A stretch of 64,000 nucleotides of DNA from Skermanella pratensis (GTDB lineage Bacteria > Pseudomonadota > Alphaproteobacteria > Azospirillales > Azospirillaceae): assembly GCF_008843145.1 (NCBI RefSeq), contig NZ_CP030265.1, positions 835,001-899,000 on the forward strand, in the 5' to 3' direction. The notes beneath the pieces were generated by a model, which made no database searches, was not told where the DNA came from, and saw nothing but the letters and a program-made list of their open reading frames with translations. Every line of letters starts with the position of its first letter. The stretch's first letter is position 1. This document shows positions 8,184-18,013 of this stretch, piece by piece. The translations under genes were made by a program, and so were the position numbers.

Positions 8184-9670
8184 GCATCGCGGTCCGGTTC
8201 GAGAACATCGTGAAGGAGTTCGGCCCGGTGCGCGTGCTTCACGGCGTCGGCTTCGAGCTGGCGCCCGGCCGGGTCTACGGCCTGCTGGGCGAGAACGGCG
8301 CCGGCAAGTCCACGCTGATGAAGATCCTGAGCGGCTACGAGCAGCCGACCGGCGGCACCGTCCATGTGGACGGCGAGCCCCGGACCTTCCGCAGCTCCCG
8401 CGATGCCGAGGCCGCCGGGATCGTCCTGATCCACCAGGAATTCAACCTGGCCGAGGACCTGACCATCCAGCAGAACATCTTCCTCGGCCACGAGAAGAAG
8501 CGCGGCTGGTGGCTGGACGAGGCGGCGATGAGGGCCGACACCGTCCGGGTGCTGGCCCAGGTCGGCCTGGCCAAAGACCCCGACACGCCGGTCCGGCACC
8601 TGATCGTGGCCGAGAAGCAGCTGGTCGAGATCGCCAAGGCGCTCGCCCGCAACGCCCGGCTGCTGATCATGGACGAGCCGACCGCCTCGCTGACCCCGGG
8701 GGAGACGGAGGCGCTGTTCGCCCTGATGGCCCGGCTCCACGCCGAAGGCGTCACCATCGTCTATATCTCCCACAAGCTGGACGAGGTCGAGCGCACCACC
8801 GACGAGGTGATCGTGATGCGCGACGGCCGCTTCGTCACCCGGCAGCCTACCCGCGACGTGACCCGCCACCAGATGGCGAACCTGATGGTCGGGCGCGAGC
8901 TTTCCGACCTGTACCCGCCCAAGGACCCGGCGCCCGCCGGCAAACCGCCGCTGCTGAGCGTGCGCGGGCTGAACGTGCCCGGCTGGGCGATGGACATCGG
9001 GTTCGAGGTGCAGCCGGGCGAGATCCTGGGATTCGCGGGCCTGGTCGGCGCCGGCCGGACCGAGCTGTTCGAAGGGCTGCTGGGCCTGCGCCCGCACGAC
9101 GTGGAGCGGATCGAGCTGGACGGCCGGGAGATCCGAATCCGCAACCCGCGCGAGGCGGTGGACCGGGGCCTGACCTATCTGAGCGAGGACCGCAAGGGGA
9201 AGGGCCTCCATGTCGGCTTCGGGCTTCGCGAGAACCTGACCCTGATGGCGCTGGAGCATTACGCCAAGCCCTGGCTGCGCCCCCGCGAGGAGCACCGCGC
9301 GCTGGAGGCCGCCGTGAAGGATTTCGGCATCCGCACCGGATCGCTGGACGTCCGCGCCGCCTCGCTGTCGGGCGGCAACCAGCAGAAGCTGGCGCTCGCC
9401 AAGGTTCTGCACCCCCGGCCCAAGGTCGTCGTCCTGGACGAGCCGACCCGCGGCGTCGATGTCGGCGCCAAGCGGGACATCTATTTCCTGATCCAGCGGC
9501 TGGCGCGCGAAGGGCGCGGCGTCGTCGTGGTCTCGTCCGAGCTGATGGAACTGGTCGGCCTGTGCCACCGCGTCGCCGTGATGCGCGCCGGCCGCATCCA
9601 GGCCGTCGTCGAGGCGCAACATCTGACCGAAGAGGAGCTGATCTCCCATGCGACGGGAACGAAGCAGTGA
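8180..9670 (+). CDS. Sugar ABC transporter ATP-binding protein (RbsA-like)
   Basis: This 496-residue protein has two fused ATPase domains, as in RbsA/XylG/MglA. Domain one has Walker A GENGAGKST (near residue 38), Walker B LLIMDEPT and switch His in VYISHKLDE. Domain two has a degenerate Walker A (GLVGAGRTE), as is usual in this family, followed by LSGGNQQK and VVVLDEPTRGVDVG. It energises import through the permease at 9680. The ATGA overlap with the ROK gene shows coupling. Confidence 0.92.
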   Translation: MSIAVRFENIVKEFGPVRVLHGVGFELAPGRVYGLLGENGAGKSTLMKILSGYEQPTGGTVHVDGEPRTFRSSRDAEAAGIVLIHQEFNLAEDLTIQQNIFLGHEKKRGWWLDEAAMRADTVRVLAQVGLAKDPDTPVRHLIVAEKQLVEIAKALARNARLLIMDEPTASLTPGETEALFALMARLHAEGVTIVYISHKLDEVERTTDEVIVMRDGRFVTRQPTRDVTRHQMANLMVGRELSDLYPPKDPAPAGKPPLLSVRGLNVPGWAMDIGFEVQPGEILGFAGLVGAGRTELFEGLLGLRPHDVERIELDGREIRIRNPREAVDRGLTYLSEDRKGKGLHVGFGLRENLTLMALEHYAKPWLRPREEHRALEAAVKDFGIRTGSLDVRAASLSGGNQQKLALAKVLHPRPKVVVLDEPTRGVDVGAKRDIYFLIQRLAREGRGVVVVSSELMELVGLCHRVAVMRAGRIQAVVEAQHLTEEELISHATGTKQ

Positions 9671-9679
9671 GGGGGCGGC

Positions 9680-10687
9680 GTGGTAGACCGGCAAGCTGAA
9701 CCCCGGGCGGTGCCCCGGTTCCAGCAGATGCGGTCGCTCGGCTCGTGGCTGCACGGCGTCGGGCCGATCGCGGGGCTGGTGCTGCTCTGCGTCGTCGGCA
9801 CCCTGCTGAACGGCGACTTCGCCTCGCTGGACAACGCGACGAACGTGCTGACCCGCACCGCCTTCATCGGCATCATCGCGGTCGGCATGTGCTTCGTCAT
9901 CATCTCAGGCGGCATCGACCTGTCGGTCGGCTCCATGGCGGCGCTGATCGCCGGCCTGGTCATCCTGCTGATGAACACGCTGGCCGGGTGGATCGACCAG
10001 CCGGTGCTGGTGGTGGCCGCCGGCATGGTCTGCTCGGTGGTGCTGGGCGGCGCGTTCGGCCTGATTCATGGGCTGCTGATCACCCGCGGCCGGATCGAGC
10101 CCTTCATCGTCACCCTGGGCACGCTCGGCATCTTCCGGGCCTACCTGACATACTTCTCCAACGGCGGCGCCATCACCCTCGATTACGAGCTGTCGGACGT
10201 CTACAGCCCGGTCTACTACGCGACCCTGGTGGGCATCCCGGTCCCCGTCTGGGTGTTCCTGCTGGTGGCGGTCGCGGGCGGCCTGATCCTCAACCGGACC
10301 GCCTACGGGCGCTATGTCCAGGCGATCGGGTCCAACGAGCAGGTGGCGCGCTACGCCGCGGTCAATGTCGACCGGATCAAGGTGCTGACCTACGCGCTGC
10401 TGGGCGCCTGCGTCGGCATCGCGACGCTGCTGTACGTGCCCCGGCTGGGCTCGTCATCGCCGACCACCGGCCTTCTGTGGGAACTGGAGGCGATCGCCGC
10501 GGTGATCGTCGGCGGCACCGCGCTGAAGGGCGGGTCGGGCAGCATCGTAGGAACCGTGGTCGGCGCCATCCTGCTGTCGGTCATCAGCAACATCCTGAAC
10601 CTGACCAGCGTCATCAGCGTCTACCTGAACGCGGCGGTCCAGGGCTTCGTGATCATCATCGTGGCGTTCCTGCAAAGGCGGAAATGA
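9680..10687 (+). CDS. Sugar ABC transporter permease (RbsC-like)
   Basis: A 335-residue polytopic permease of the ribose/xylose class. Recognisable features are [20 protein letters not shown] in the first third, [10 protein letters not shown], and the C-terminal [19 protein letters not shown]. The start is a GTG after GGGGGCG, 10 bases past the ATPase stop. Downstream sits a triplicated palindrome before the binding-protein gene. Confidence 0.9.
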   Translation: MVDRQAEPRAVPRFQQMRSLGSWLHGVGPIAGLVLLCVVGTLLNGDFASLDNATNVLTRTAFIGIIAVGMCFVIISGGIDLSVGSMAALIAGLVILLMNTLAGWIDQPVLVVAAGMVCSVVLGGAFGLIHGLLITRGRIEPFIVTLGTLGIFRAYLTYFSNGGAITLDYELSDVYSPVYYATLVGIPVPVWVFLLVAVAGGLILNRTAYGRYVQAIGSNEQVARYAAVNVDRIKVLTYALLGACVGIATLLYVPRLGSSSPTTGLLWELEAIAAVIVGGTALKGGSGSIVGTVVGAILLSVISNILNLTSVISVYLNAAVQGFVIIIVAFLQRRK

Positions 10688-10759
10688 CCACGCCGGCAAG
10701 GCCGGCATAAGCCACGCCGGCAAGGCCGGCATAAGCCACGCCGGCAAGGCCGGCATAAG
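10688..10759 (+). repeat. Three perfect 24-bp palindromic repeats
   Basis: Three identical 24-bp units (10688-10711, 10712-10735, 10736-10759) fill the gap between the permease stop and the binding-protein ribosome binding site. Each contains GCCGGC-AAG-GCCGGC, a perfect 6-bp-stem hairpin with a 3-base loop. There is no spacer between units, so this is not a CRISPR array. The position suggests transcript processing or stabilisation of the downstream gene. Confidence 0.95.
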
Positions 10760-10777
10760 CAAGGGGAGGAAGAGACC

Positions 10778-11740
10778 ATGACGTTGAAGTCCTGCGTATT
10801 CGCGATGGCCGCCGCGGCGGTGGCGTTCGGAGCGCCCGCGGCGGCGTTCGCCCAGAACAAGGTCAATCTGGGCGTCGCCATCCCGGCGGCGACCCACAGC
10901 TTCACCGCCGGCATCGTCTGGTGGGCCAACGAGGCCAAGAAGGAGCTGGAGGCGCAGCATTCCGACCTGAAGGTCACGATCAAGACGGCCGCCAACGCCG
11001 GCGAGCAGGCCAACCAGCTCCAGGACCTGACGACCGCCAACAAGATCAATGCGCTGGTGATCTTCCCGTTCGAATCCGCAGCATTGACCCGGCCGGTGGC
11101 TCAGGTCAAGAAGCAGGGCGTGTACGTGACCGTGGTCGACCGCGGCCTGACCGACACCAGCGCCCAGGATGCGTATGTGTCCGGCGACAATACCGCCTTC
11201 GGCAAGGTGCCCGCGGAGTACATCGCCAAGGCGCTGGACGGGAAGGGCAACATCGTGGCGCTGCGCGGCATCGCCACCACGCTCGACAACGAGCGCATGG
11301 ACGCCTTCAACTCCGTGATGAAGGATTATCCGGAAATCGAGCTGCTGGACGCCAAATACGCCAACTGGAACCGCGACGACGCCTTCAAGGTGATGCAGGA
11401 CTACCTGACCCGCTTCAAGCGGATCGACGCGGTGTGGGCCGCCGACGACGACATGGCGGTCGGCGTGCTGAAGGCGATCGAGCAGGCCAAGCGCGACGAC
11501 ATCAAGATCGTGTTCGGCGGCGCCGGCGCCAAGGGCATGATCAAGACGCTGATCGACGGCACCGATCCGCGCATCCAGGCCAACGTCTCCTACTCGCCGA
11601 AATTCATCTACGACGCGATCAAGATGACGGCCGAGGCCCGCCTGAAGGGCGAGGCCCTGCCAGAGACCACGATCGTTCCGTCGGTGCTGATCACCAAGGA
11701 CAACGCGAAGGACTTCCACTTCCCCGACAGCCCGTTCTGA
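10778..11740 (+). CDS. Periplasmic sugar-binding protein (RbsB-like)
   Basis: This 320-residue type I periplasmic binding protein has a Sec signal peptide ending at AFAQ (about residue 26). The mature part starts [16 protein letters not shown] and includes [14 protein letters not shown] and [15 protein letters not shown], typical of ribose/galactose-type binding proteins. It is the substrate receptor for the importer at 8180-10687. AAGGGGAGG sits just upstream of the ATG. The ligand is unknown; the linked denD suggests a sugar acid or polyol (inference). Confidence 0.9.
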   Translation: MTLKSCVFAMAAAAVAFGAPAAAFAQNKVNLGVAIPAATHSFTAGIVWWANEAKKELEAQHSDLKVTIKTAANAGEQANQLQDLTTANKINALVIFPFESAALTRPVAQVKKQGVYVTVVDRGLTDTSAQDAYVSGDNTAFGKVPAEYIAKALDGKGNIVALRGIATTLDNERMDAFNSVMKDYPEIELLDAKYANWNRDDAFKVMQDYLTRFKRIDAVWAADDDMAVGVLKAIEQAKRDDIKIVFGGAGAKGMIKTLIDGTDPRIQANVSYSPKFIYDAIKMTAEARLKGEALPETTIVPSVLITKDNAKDFHFPDSPF

Positions 11741-11748
11741 GGGACCGC

Positions 11749-11774
11749 GGGGCGGACCCGCCCGGGCCCGCCCC
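11749..11774. terminator. Possible bidirectional terminator hairpin
   Basis: GGGGCGG (11749-11755) pairs with CCGCCCC (11768-11774) between the convergent binding-protein and autotransporter genes. There is no T-run, so termination would be weak or Rho-assisted. Confidence 0.4.
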
Positions 11775-11795
11775 ATGTCCCGCCGACCGCATCCT

Positions 11796-14700
11796 CTACC
11801 ACTGGTAGCGGATGCGGCCGAGCAGCGCGTAGGCCTGCTGGCCGTCGCGCAGTTCGGCGGCCCCTCCCAGGTTCAGGGCCAGCCCCAGGGGCAGCTCGGC
11901 CGAGACGCCGGCGGCGAGGATCACGGCGTCGCGCGGCTGCTCGTTGCCCTCGATCGTGAAGCTGCCGCCCATGGCCCCGATGAAGCGCGAATTGATCGCG
12001 GCGTCCGGCCGCACCAGGTCATGGCTCCAGCGGACCTCCAGCGACGGCGTGACGGTTCCCAGCGCTTCCGTCCGGAACCGGGCGGAGGCTCCGACGCCGA
12101 GGGTGGCCGTCAGGGCGTTCTCGGTCCGGCCGGAAACCTCCAGCTCCGCACCGGTGGCGCCGTTCTCGATGTAGCTGTCCTGGACGAAGCGGGTCCAGGA
12201 CAACCCGGCGGCCGGCCTGATCTCGAAACCCTCGATCTCGTAGGTGCGCCCGCCCTCGATGGCGGCGGACAGCTCGGTGCCGCCGAAGTCTGCCGTCGCC
12301 AAGCCCGGGCTCGGCACGAAGTCGATCCGGCGCGACCCGTGATAGTCGTTCTGGGCGATCCCGACCTGGACGTTCAGGTCTGTCCGTCCCCAGGTCCGGC
12401 TGCCGTAGAGGCCGAGCTGATAGCTGCCGACATCGCCATCGGTGCCGGCCCGCTCGTGCAGGACGATGGTGCGGGAGAACCCCGCCGACACGCCGACCAC
12501 GGTGCCCGCCGCCACCTCCGCGTCGGCGCCGAACTGCACGCCGCCGCCGCGCCAGTCGAAGCCGTTGTCCGTGCCGGCATCGCCGTCCGCCCGTCCGTAC
12601 AGGCCGAAGCCGCGGCCCCAGACCCCGCCGCGGGGGCTTCCCGCCACCGCACCGGCGGGTGCGGCCGCCATCTCCTGCAGGTCGGCCGGGTTGCCGGCGA
12701 AGGCGAGCTGCGGACCGGCGGCACCCGCGCGCCCGGCGCTCCTCACCGCGCCGAGCCGCTGCCCGACCGTGTCCCGGAAGCGGGAGGACGCGCCGGTGGC
12801 GATTGTGCCGAAGGCGTTGGACGTATCCGGCGCCATCTGGTCGAACGCGCCGGCCGCTTGCGCGGCGTCCAGCTGGTTGAGCCGGCCCAGCGCAACCTTC
12901 AGATTGCCGGTGGCGCCGCTCTGCGTTTGGTCCAGGCTTCGGGCGACGGCCCGGCCGGCGGCACCGGTCGCGACCGACGCATAGGGCGTGGCGTTGCGCG
13001 CCATCGTGACCTGGACGGCATTCGTCCCATAGGCGATCCCGGGCGACAGGAACAGGCTCGGCAGCGATCCGCTCAAGGCCGCGAAGCGTCCCGTCACGCC
13101 CCCCGCTGCCGATATCACGGTATAGGCGGTATCCTGCGCATAGACGCCGGAAGCCGCCGTCAGCGCCAGGGTGCCGCCGTCCAGCACCGCGGAGCCGCCG
13201 ACCTGAAGCAGGTCCGACCCGCCGGCCGCGTCGATGTCGACCGCGACGGTGCCGGTCGAGCCGTTGGCGAAGCCGCCGGTCACGGCCAGCGTCCCGATCG
13301 ACCCGGCCCCCACTCCCGGGGACACCGTTCCGTCGTTCGCCAGCGTCGCCGTGGTGACCGTCGCCGAGCCGCCAAGGCCGGCACCGGCGGCGACCGTCAT
13401 GTTGCCCGTGCTTTCCAGCGAGCCGGTCAGCCGTACGGTGCCGGTGTCGATGCGGGTGGTCTCGAACCCGGAGAACGCGTTGGCGTCGCTGTAAGTCGTC
13501 CCGTTTCCGACCGCGAAGACCAGCAGGTCCGACCCCGCGCCGCCCTGGACCGCGCCGGACAGGCTGCCGCCTCGGATCGTGAGGGTGTCGTTGCCGGCGC
13601 CCAGGTCCAGCGCCACCGCGCCGGTTCCGGCGCCGGAAATGGTGCCGCTGTTCGTCACGGTGTCGTCGTAGGCGCCGACCAGGGTGATGCCGGCCCCGGC
13701 GAGGCCGGCGATCGTGCCCTCGTTGGTGATCGTGGTGGTGCCGTAGGCGCTCCCCGACGCGCCGTCGTCGATCAGGATGCCGCGCGTGGCACCCGTGACG
13801 GTCGCACCGGCGGCGTTCAGGATCGTGCCGCCGCCGGCCGCGATGCCCTCGCTCCCGTTGGGACGCCCGCCGCTGTCGACTCCCCCGGCTCCGGTCCCCC
13901 GTATGGTGCCGTAGTTGGAGATCGTCGCGATGAAGTCGATGTCGACCCCGTCGCCGTCCCCGTTCGCGGAGGCCGTTCCGCTGCTGTTGAAGATGTTGCC
14001 AGCGCCGGCATAATCGCCGGAGATGGTGCCGCGGTTGACGACCGTGCCGTTGCCGTCCGACCCGACGCCGGATCCGTTGCGCCCGGTGATGGTCCCGCCG
14101 GACAGGTTGGTGACGATGATGTCGGTGTCGGCGGTGATGCCGTGCCGCGCGCCCGAGATCGTGCCGCCCGCCCGATTGGTCACCGCCACGCCGGTCCTGG
14201 CGCCGGCGTCGATCGCGTCCGAGGTGCCGTTGGCGCCGCCGCTGGTATTGGCGCCGAAGCTTCGGATGGTGCCGGAATTGTCGATGACCGCGTTGAGGCC
14301 CGGCCGCAGCGCGTCGTCGTTCAGCGCCTCGATCAGGCCGGTCGCGGTATTGACGACGGTGAGCGCCGCGCCGGCCGTGTTCATGGTGCGGAGGTCCAGC
14401 GCCTGGCCCTGCACCGCGCTGGCGGGATCGGTCGGTGCCGCGGCCCGGATCGTCCCGGAATTGGTGATGGTGACCGACCCGCCGGCGATGTTGGTGTTGA
14501 TCCGGAACGCGTCGTTGACGTCGGACTGGAACAGCGCGCCGGCGTGGTTGACCAGGGAGAAGGTCCGGTTGGTCGCGCCGCCGGAGGTGTCGAAGCCGCG
14601 GCCGGCGGTGGAGCGGATCGTGCCGGCATTGTCGAGCGTGGCGCCGGTCGCGGCGCCGTTCAGCGTGACTGATGTGCCGGAGGTCTGGAGCGTCCCAGTC

Positions 14701-14873
14701 GCCTCGACGGTGCCGGTCTGCGTGCCGCTCAGGGTCCGCGCCGTTGTGCTGGTGGTGCCGGCACCGACCGTGAACTGGGCCGATGCCGGCGTCGCCCCGA
14801 TGAATGCGAGGCCGGCGGCCAGGGGCAAGCCGAGGATCAGGGGGCTGACGCTCGACAGAAGGATACGCTTCAT
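11796..14873 (-). CDS. Autotransporter outer membrane beta-barrel protein
   Basis: This 1025-residue type V secreted protein has a signal peptide (MKRILLSSVSPLILGLPLAA to ASA). The passenger is dominated by short beta-helix repeats of the NxGTI type (TNSGTIRA, DNSGTIRS, SNYGTIRG, TNEGTIAG). The C-terminal third is an autotransporter barrel: RGFGLYGRADGD, alternating amphipathic strands, and a terminal RIRYQW ending in an aromatic residue as required by the BAM machinery. ATG 14873 was preferred over an upstream in-frame ATG because it begins the signal peptide. No protease or adhesin catalytic motif is evident. The surface role is unknown. Confidence 0.88.
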   Translation of the reverse strand: MKRILLSSVSPLILGLPLAAGLAFIGATPASAQFTVGAGTTSTTARTLSGTQTGTVEATGTLQTSGTSVTLNGAATGATLDNAGTIRSTAGRGFDTSGGATNRTFSLVNHAGALFQSDVNDAFRINTNIAGGSVTITNSGTIRAAAPTDPASAVQGQALDLRTMNTAGAALTVVNTATGLIEALNDDALRPGLNAVIDNSGTIRSFGANTSGGANGTSDAIDAGARTGVAVTNRAGGTISGARHGITADTDIIVTNLSGGTITGRNGSGVGSDGNGTVVNRGTISGDYAGAGNIFNSSGTASANGDGDGVDIDFIATISNYGTIRGTGAGGVDSGGRPNGSEGIAAGGGTILNAAGATVTGATRGILIDDGASGSAYGTTTITNEGTIAGLAGAGITLVGAYDDTVTNSGTISGAGTGAVALDLGAGNDTLTIRGGSLSGAVQGGAGSDLLVFAVGNGTTYSDANAFSGFETTRIDTGTVRLTGSLESTGNMTVAAGAGLGGSATVTTATLANDGTVSPGVGAGSIGTLAVTGGFANGSTGTVAVDIDAAGGSDLLQVGGSAVLDGGTLALTAASGVYAQDTAYTVISAAGGVTGRFAALSGSLPSLFLSPGIAYGTNAVQVTMARNATPYASVATGAAGRAVARSLDQTQSGATGNLKVALGRLNQLDAAQAAGAFDQMAPDTSNAFGTIATGASSRFRDTVGQRLGAVRSAGRAGAAGPQLAFAGNPADLQEMAAAPAGAVAGSPRGGVWGRGFGLYGRADGDAGTDNGFDWRGGGVQFGADAEVAAGTVVGVSAGFSRTIVLHERAGTDGDVGSYQLGLYGSRTWGRTDLNVQVGIAQNDYHGSRRIDFVPSPGLATADFGGTELSAAIEGGRTYEIEGFEIRPAAGLSWTRFVQDSYIENGATGAELEVSGRTENALTATLGVGASARFRTEALGTVTPSLEVRWSHDLVRPDAAINSRFIGAMGGSFTIEGNEQPRDAVILAAGVSAELPLGLALNLGGAAELRDGQQAYALLGRIRYQW

Positions 14874-14996
14874 GAAGTGGGGGACTCCGTCTTCTGCAAC
14901 CGGCACGCCGAAAGCGATCGGCGCCGAACCGTGCCGGACGGATTACCCCATGCGGTTTTCAGGAATATTACGGGATTTGGTCGAATTTAATTTAAA

Positions 14997-15010
14997 CCGC
15001 GGTAACGCGG
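14997..15010 (-). terminator. Possible terminator after the XRE regulator gene
   Basis: CCGCG-N4-CGCGG is followed on the minus strand by TTTAAATTAAATT, just after the stop of the gene ending at 15016. The stem is only 5 bp. The AT-rich tract may instead belong to the autotransporter promoter. Confidence 0.3.
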
Positions 15011-15015
15011 CGGCT

Positions 15016-15309
15016 TCAAGCCTCGCCGTCCGGCACCGCCGCGGTTCCCGTCAGCCTGACGCCCGGCCCGCTGGATCGGTCGGCATCCAGGAAGCATACG
15101 CCCGCGCCTTCCAGCGCGCGGCGGATCGCCGCCATGGTCGCCCGCTGCATGTCCCTCTGGCCGCTTTCGAAGCCACGCACGGTGCTTCGGCTCACTTCCG
15201 CGGCGGCGGCAAGCTCGTCCTGGGTCCAGTCCAACAGCGCGCGCGCGGCGCGGCATTGCTCGGGGTCAGCGGCATCAGGCCAAGATGGGGGTGCATTCCA
15301 AAAGGTCAA
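15016..15309 (-). CDS. Small XRE-type helix-turn-helix regulator
   Basis: About 97 residues containing an HTH_XRE domain: ARALLDWTQDELAAAAEVSR, then STVRGFESGQRDM. A short C-terminal extension (GVCFLDADRSSGPGVRLTG) is common in alphaproteobacterial regulators of this type. The start is uncertain: TTG 15309 gives a standard-length protein, while a more upstream ATG (15402) would overlap the divergent antiporter start. It could regulate the autotransporter downstream on the same strand or the divergent antiporter (inference). Confidence 0.75.
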   Translation of the reverse strand: MTFWNAPPSWPDAADPEQCRAARALLDWTQDELAAAAEVSRSTVRGFESGQRDMQRATMAAIRRALEGAGVCFLDADRSSGPGVRLTGTAAVPDGEA

Positions 15310-15390
15310 GATGCGCCATTTTGGTTGATTTGGATGTGGGGGCAACCATGTAGCAGGTGCAGCAGACCTGGATCCGGAGGGGAAAGAACA

Positions 15391-17169
15391 GTGCCGGCGC
15401 ATCACACACCGCTTGTCTCGATGATCGCCATCGGCCTTGTCCTCGCCTTTCTCCTGGGACTCGTCGCTCACCGCCTGCGCGTCTCTCCGCTGGTGGGATA
15501 CCTGCTGGCCGGGATCATCGTCGGCCCGTTCACGCCGGGCTTCGTCGCCAACCAGGCGCTGGCGAACGAGCTGGCGGAGATCGGCGTGATCCTGCTGATG
15601 TTCGCGGTCGGCCTGCATTTCTCGCTGAAGGATCTCCTGTCGGTCAGGGCGGTGGCCCTGCCCGGGGCCGTGGTGCAGATCGGCGTCGCGACCCTTCTCG
15701 GCGTGACCCTGGCCTGGGCGCTCGGATGGCCGGTCGGGGCGGGGATCGTCTTCGGCCTGGCGCTGTCGGTCGCCAGCACGGTCGTCCTGATCCGCGCCCT
15801 GCAGGAACGCCGCATCATCGACACCGAGCGGGGCCGTATCGCGGTCGGCTGGCTGATCGTCGAGGATCTGGCCATGGTCCTGGTTCTCGTCATGCTGCCG
15901 GCGCTCGCCGGGGCGCTGGGCGGCGCCGGGGAGACGCCGGACTGGTACGCCATCGCGTTCTCGGCCGGGCTGACCCTGGTGAAGGTCGCCACCTTCGTCG
16001 CGATCATGCTGGTGGCCGGGCGCCGCGTGGTTCCCTGGATCATGCATTATGCCGCCCACACGGGATCGCGCGAGTTGTTCCGCCTGTCGGTCTACGCGGT
16101 CGCCCTGGGGATCGCCTATGGCGCCGCCGCCCTGTTCGGCGTGTCCTTCGCGCTCGGCGCCTTCTTCGCCGGCATGGTTCTGGCGGAGAGCCCGCTGAGC
16201 CAGCGGGCGACCGAGGAGGCGCTGCCGCTGCGCGACGCCTTCGCCGTGCTGTTCTTCGTGTCGGTCGGAATGCTGTTCGATCCCGGCGTCCTGGTCCGCT
16301 CTCCCTGGTCGGTGCTCGCCACGGTGGCCATCATCGTGGTCGGCAAGTCGATCGCCGCCTACTCGATCGTCCGCATGTTCGGCCGTTCCAACGGGACGGC
16401 GCTGACCATTTCCGCCAGTCTCGCGCAGATCGGCGAATTCTCCTTCATCCTGGCCGGCCTGGGCGTCGGCATGGGCGTGCTTCCGGAAGAGGGGCGCGAC
16501 CTGATCCTGGCCGGCGCCATCATCTCGATCCTGCTGAACCCGCTGATCTTCGCCGCCGTGGACCGGCCGCGGTCCCGCAAGGCGCCGGACCGGACGCTTC
16601 TGACCTCCGCCGGGGATGACGCCGTGCCGGCAGCGGGCGATGCCGTCGGGACGGTCGTGCCCGACGCGGTCCCCGACATGACGCCGACCGGCCTGACCGA
16701 CCATGACATCCTGGTCGGCTATGGCCGGGTCGGCTCCCTGGTCGGTTCCGGCCTGCGCGCCGCCGGACGCCCGGTCCTCGTGTTCGAGGAACGGGCCGAC
16801 GAGATCGAGGCGGCGCGCCGCGACGGCGCCGAGGTGGTGGTCGGCAACGCCGCCGATCCCGAGATCCTGGCGACCGCAAACCTGCCGGGCGCCCGCCGGC
16901 TGATCGTCACCGTTCCAGAAGCCTTCGAGGCGGGCCAGATGGTCGAGCAGGCGCGGGCGGCCAACCCGAACCTGGAGATCGTCGCGCGCGCCCACACCGA
17001 CGCGGCGGTCGAACACCTGAACGACCTCGGCGTCAGCCTCGCGGTCATGGGCGAACGGGAGATCGCCATGCGGATCCTGGAGCGGATCGAGGCGGAGGAT
17101 GAAACCGCAAAGGTTCCCGGACCCGTCGTTCAAGCCGGCCCGAAGCGCGACGGCGCGTCCGTGGAGTAG
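15391..17169 (+). CDS. CPA2 cation/proton antiporter with TrkA-N domain (YbaL/KefB-like)
   Basis: This 592-residue protein has 12-13 membrane helices beginning MIAIGLVLAFLLGLVAHRLR and including LLAGIIVGPFTPG and ALSVASTVVLIRAL. A cytosolic regulatory domain near residue 425 carries the Rossmann motif ILVGYGRVGSLVG, typical of nucleotide-gated K+/H+ antiporters. The start is a GTG preceded by GGAGGGG at 15376. It is divergent from the XRE regulator. It probably exports K+ or Na+ under pH or electrophile stress, as family members do; no glutathione-gating partner (KefF/G) is adjacent. Confidence 0.88.
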   Translation: MPAHHTPLVSMIAIGLVLAFLLGLVAHRLRVSPLVGYLLAGIIVGPFTPGFVANQALANELAEIGVILLMFAVGLHFSLKDLLSVRAVALPGAVVQIGVATLLGVTLAWALGWPVGAGIVFGLALSVASTVVLIRALQERRIIDTERGRIAVGWLIVEDLAMVLVLVMLPALAGALGGAGETPDWYAIAFSAGLTLVKVATFVAIMLVAGRRVVPWIMHYAAHTGSRELFRLSVYAVALGIAYGAAALFGVSFALGAFFAGMVLAESPLSQRATEEALPLRDAFAVLFFVSVGMLFDPGVLVRSPWSVLATVAIIVVGKSIAAYSIVRMFGRSNGTALTISASLAQIGEFSFILAGLGVGMGVLPEEGRDLILAGAIISILLNPLIFAAVDRPRSRKAPDRTLLTSAGDDAVPAAGDAVGTVVPDAVPDMTPTGLTDHDILVGYGRVGSLVGSGLRAAGRPVLVFEERADEIEAARRDGAEVVVGNAADPEILATANLPGARRLIVTVPEAFEAGQMVEQARAANPNLEIVARAHTDAAVEHLNDLGVSLAVMGEREIAMRILERIEAEDETAKVPGPVVQAGPKRDGASVE

Positions 17170-17260
17170 CTCGCGGTTCCGACGTTCGGCTTCCGCCGTC
17201 CGCCCCACCGGGCGTCCGCTTCCGCTTGACTCGCGCTTTCAATAAGCAGAAACTGTTTTC

Positions 17261-18013
17261 ATGAATGTGAATGGCAACGTGAAGACTGCCGGCCGCACCC
17301 TCGATGTGTTCGAAGCCTTCGAGGACATCGGCAAACCCCTGACCCTGTCCGACTTGGCGCGGCGGCTGGAGATGCCGGTCAGCAGTTGTCACGGCCTGAT
17401 CGGCACGCTGAAGGCGCGGGGCTACCTGTACGCCGTCAACCGGCGCACCCTTTATCCGACCCGTCGGATTTTGGAGATGGCGCGCCGCATCGTCGCCAAT
17501 GATCCGATGCTGGAGCGGATGGCCGGCTTCCTGGAACGGCTGCGCGACGACACGGGGGAGACCGTCATCCTCGGCAAGCGCCAGGATGACGCCGTGATAT
17601 ATCTCGACGTGGTCGAAGGGTCGCGGACGATCCGGTATTCCGCCAAGCCGGGCGAACTCAAGCCGCTGCATTCCAGCGCGATCGGCAAGGTGATCCTGGG
17701 CGGAATGCCCCCGGCCGACCTCGCCGCATGGCTGGCCCGGCGGCCGCTGGACGCCGTCACGGAGAATACGCTGGTCACGGCGGAAAGCCTCGCCGGCGAC
17801 CTCGCGGCCGGACGGGAGCGCGGATACCACGTCACGCGGGGCGAGAACGTTGCCGATGTCATGGCCGTGGCGACCGCAATCCATCTCAACGGCGAGCCGC
17901 TCGGCGTCGCGGTCGCGGGACCGCTGGAGCGTATGAAATCCGACATCGCCGCCCATGCGGAAAGACTCCTGGCGATGAAATCGGCCGTCGAGGCCGGCGA
18001 GGAACACCCATGA
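17261..18013 (+). CDS. IclR family transcriptional regulator
   Basis: A 250-residue protein with an N-terminal winged helix (TLDVFEAFEDIGKPLTLSDL, then MPVSSCHGLIGTLKARGY) and a C-terminal GAF-like effector domain (VILGKRQDDAVIYLDVVEG, LHSSAIGKVIL, RGYHVTRGENVADVMAVA). It heads the acyl-CoA mutase/TRAP/Lar island, and its stop overlaps the next start (ATGA), so it is part of the operon and the obvious candidate to sense the substrate or a CoA intermediate. IclR members act as activators or repressors of aromatic or organic-acid catabolism. Confidence 0.9.
   Translation: MNVNGNVKTAGRTLDVFEAFEDIGKPLTLSDLARRLEMPVSSCHGLIGTLKARGYLYAVNRRTLYPTRRILEMARRIVANDPMLERMAGFLERLRDDTGETVILGKRQDDAVIYLDVVEGSRTIRYSAKPGELKPLHSSAIGKVILGGMPPADLAAWLARRPLDAVTENTLVTAESLAGDLAAGRERGYHVTRGENVADVMAVATAIHLNGEPLGVAVAGPLERMKSDIAAHAERLLAMKSAVEAGEEHP

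Noticed and set aside
10688-10759. CRISPR-like array
   Set aside because: Only three units, perfectly abutting, with no spacers and no cas genes nearby.
11775-14672. A 965-codon plus-strand frame opposite the autotransporter
   Set aside because: Composition is low-complexity (Arg, Gly, Ala, Val, Asp), while the minus strand has a signal peptide, beta-helix repeats and a barrel ending in Trp.
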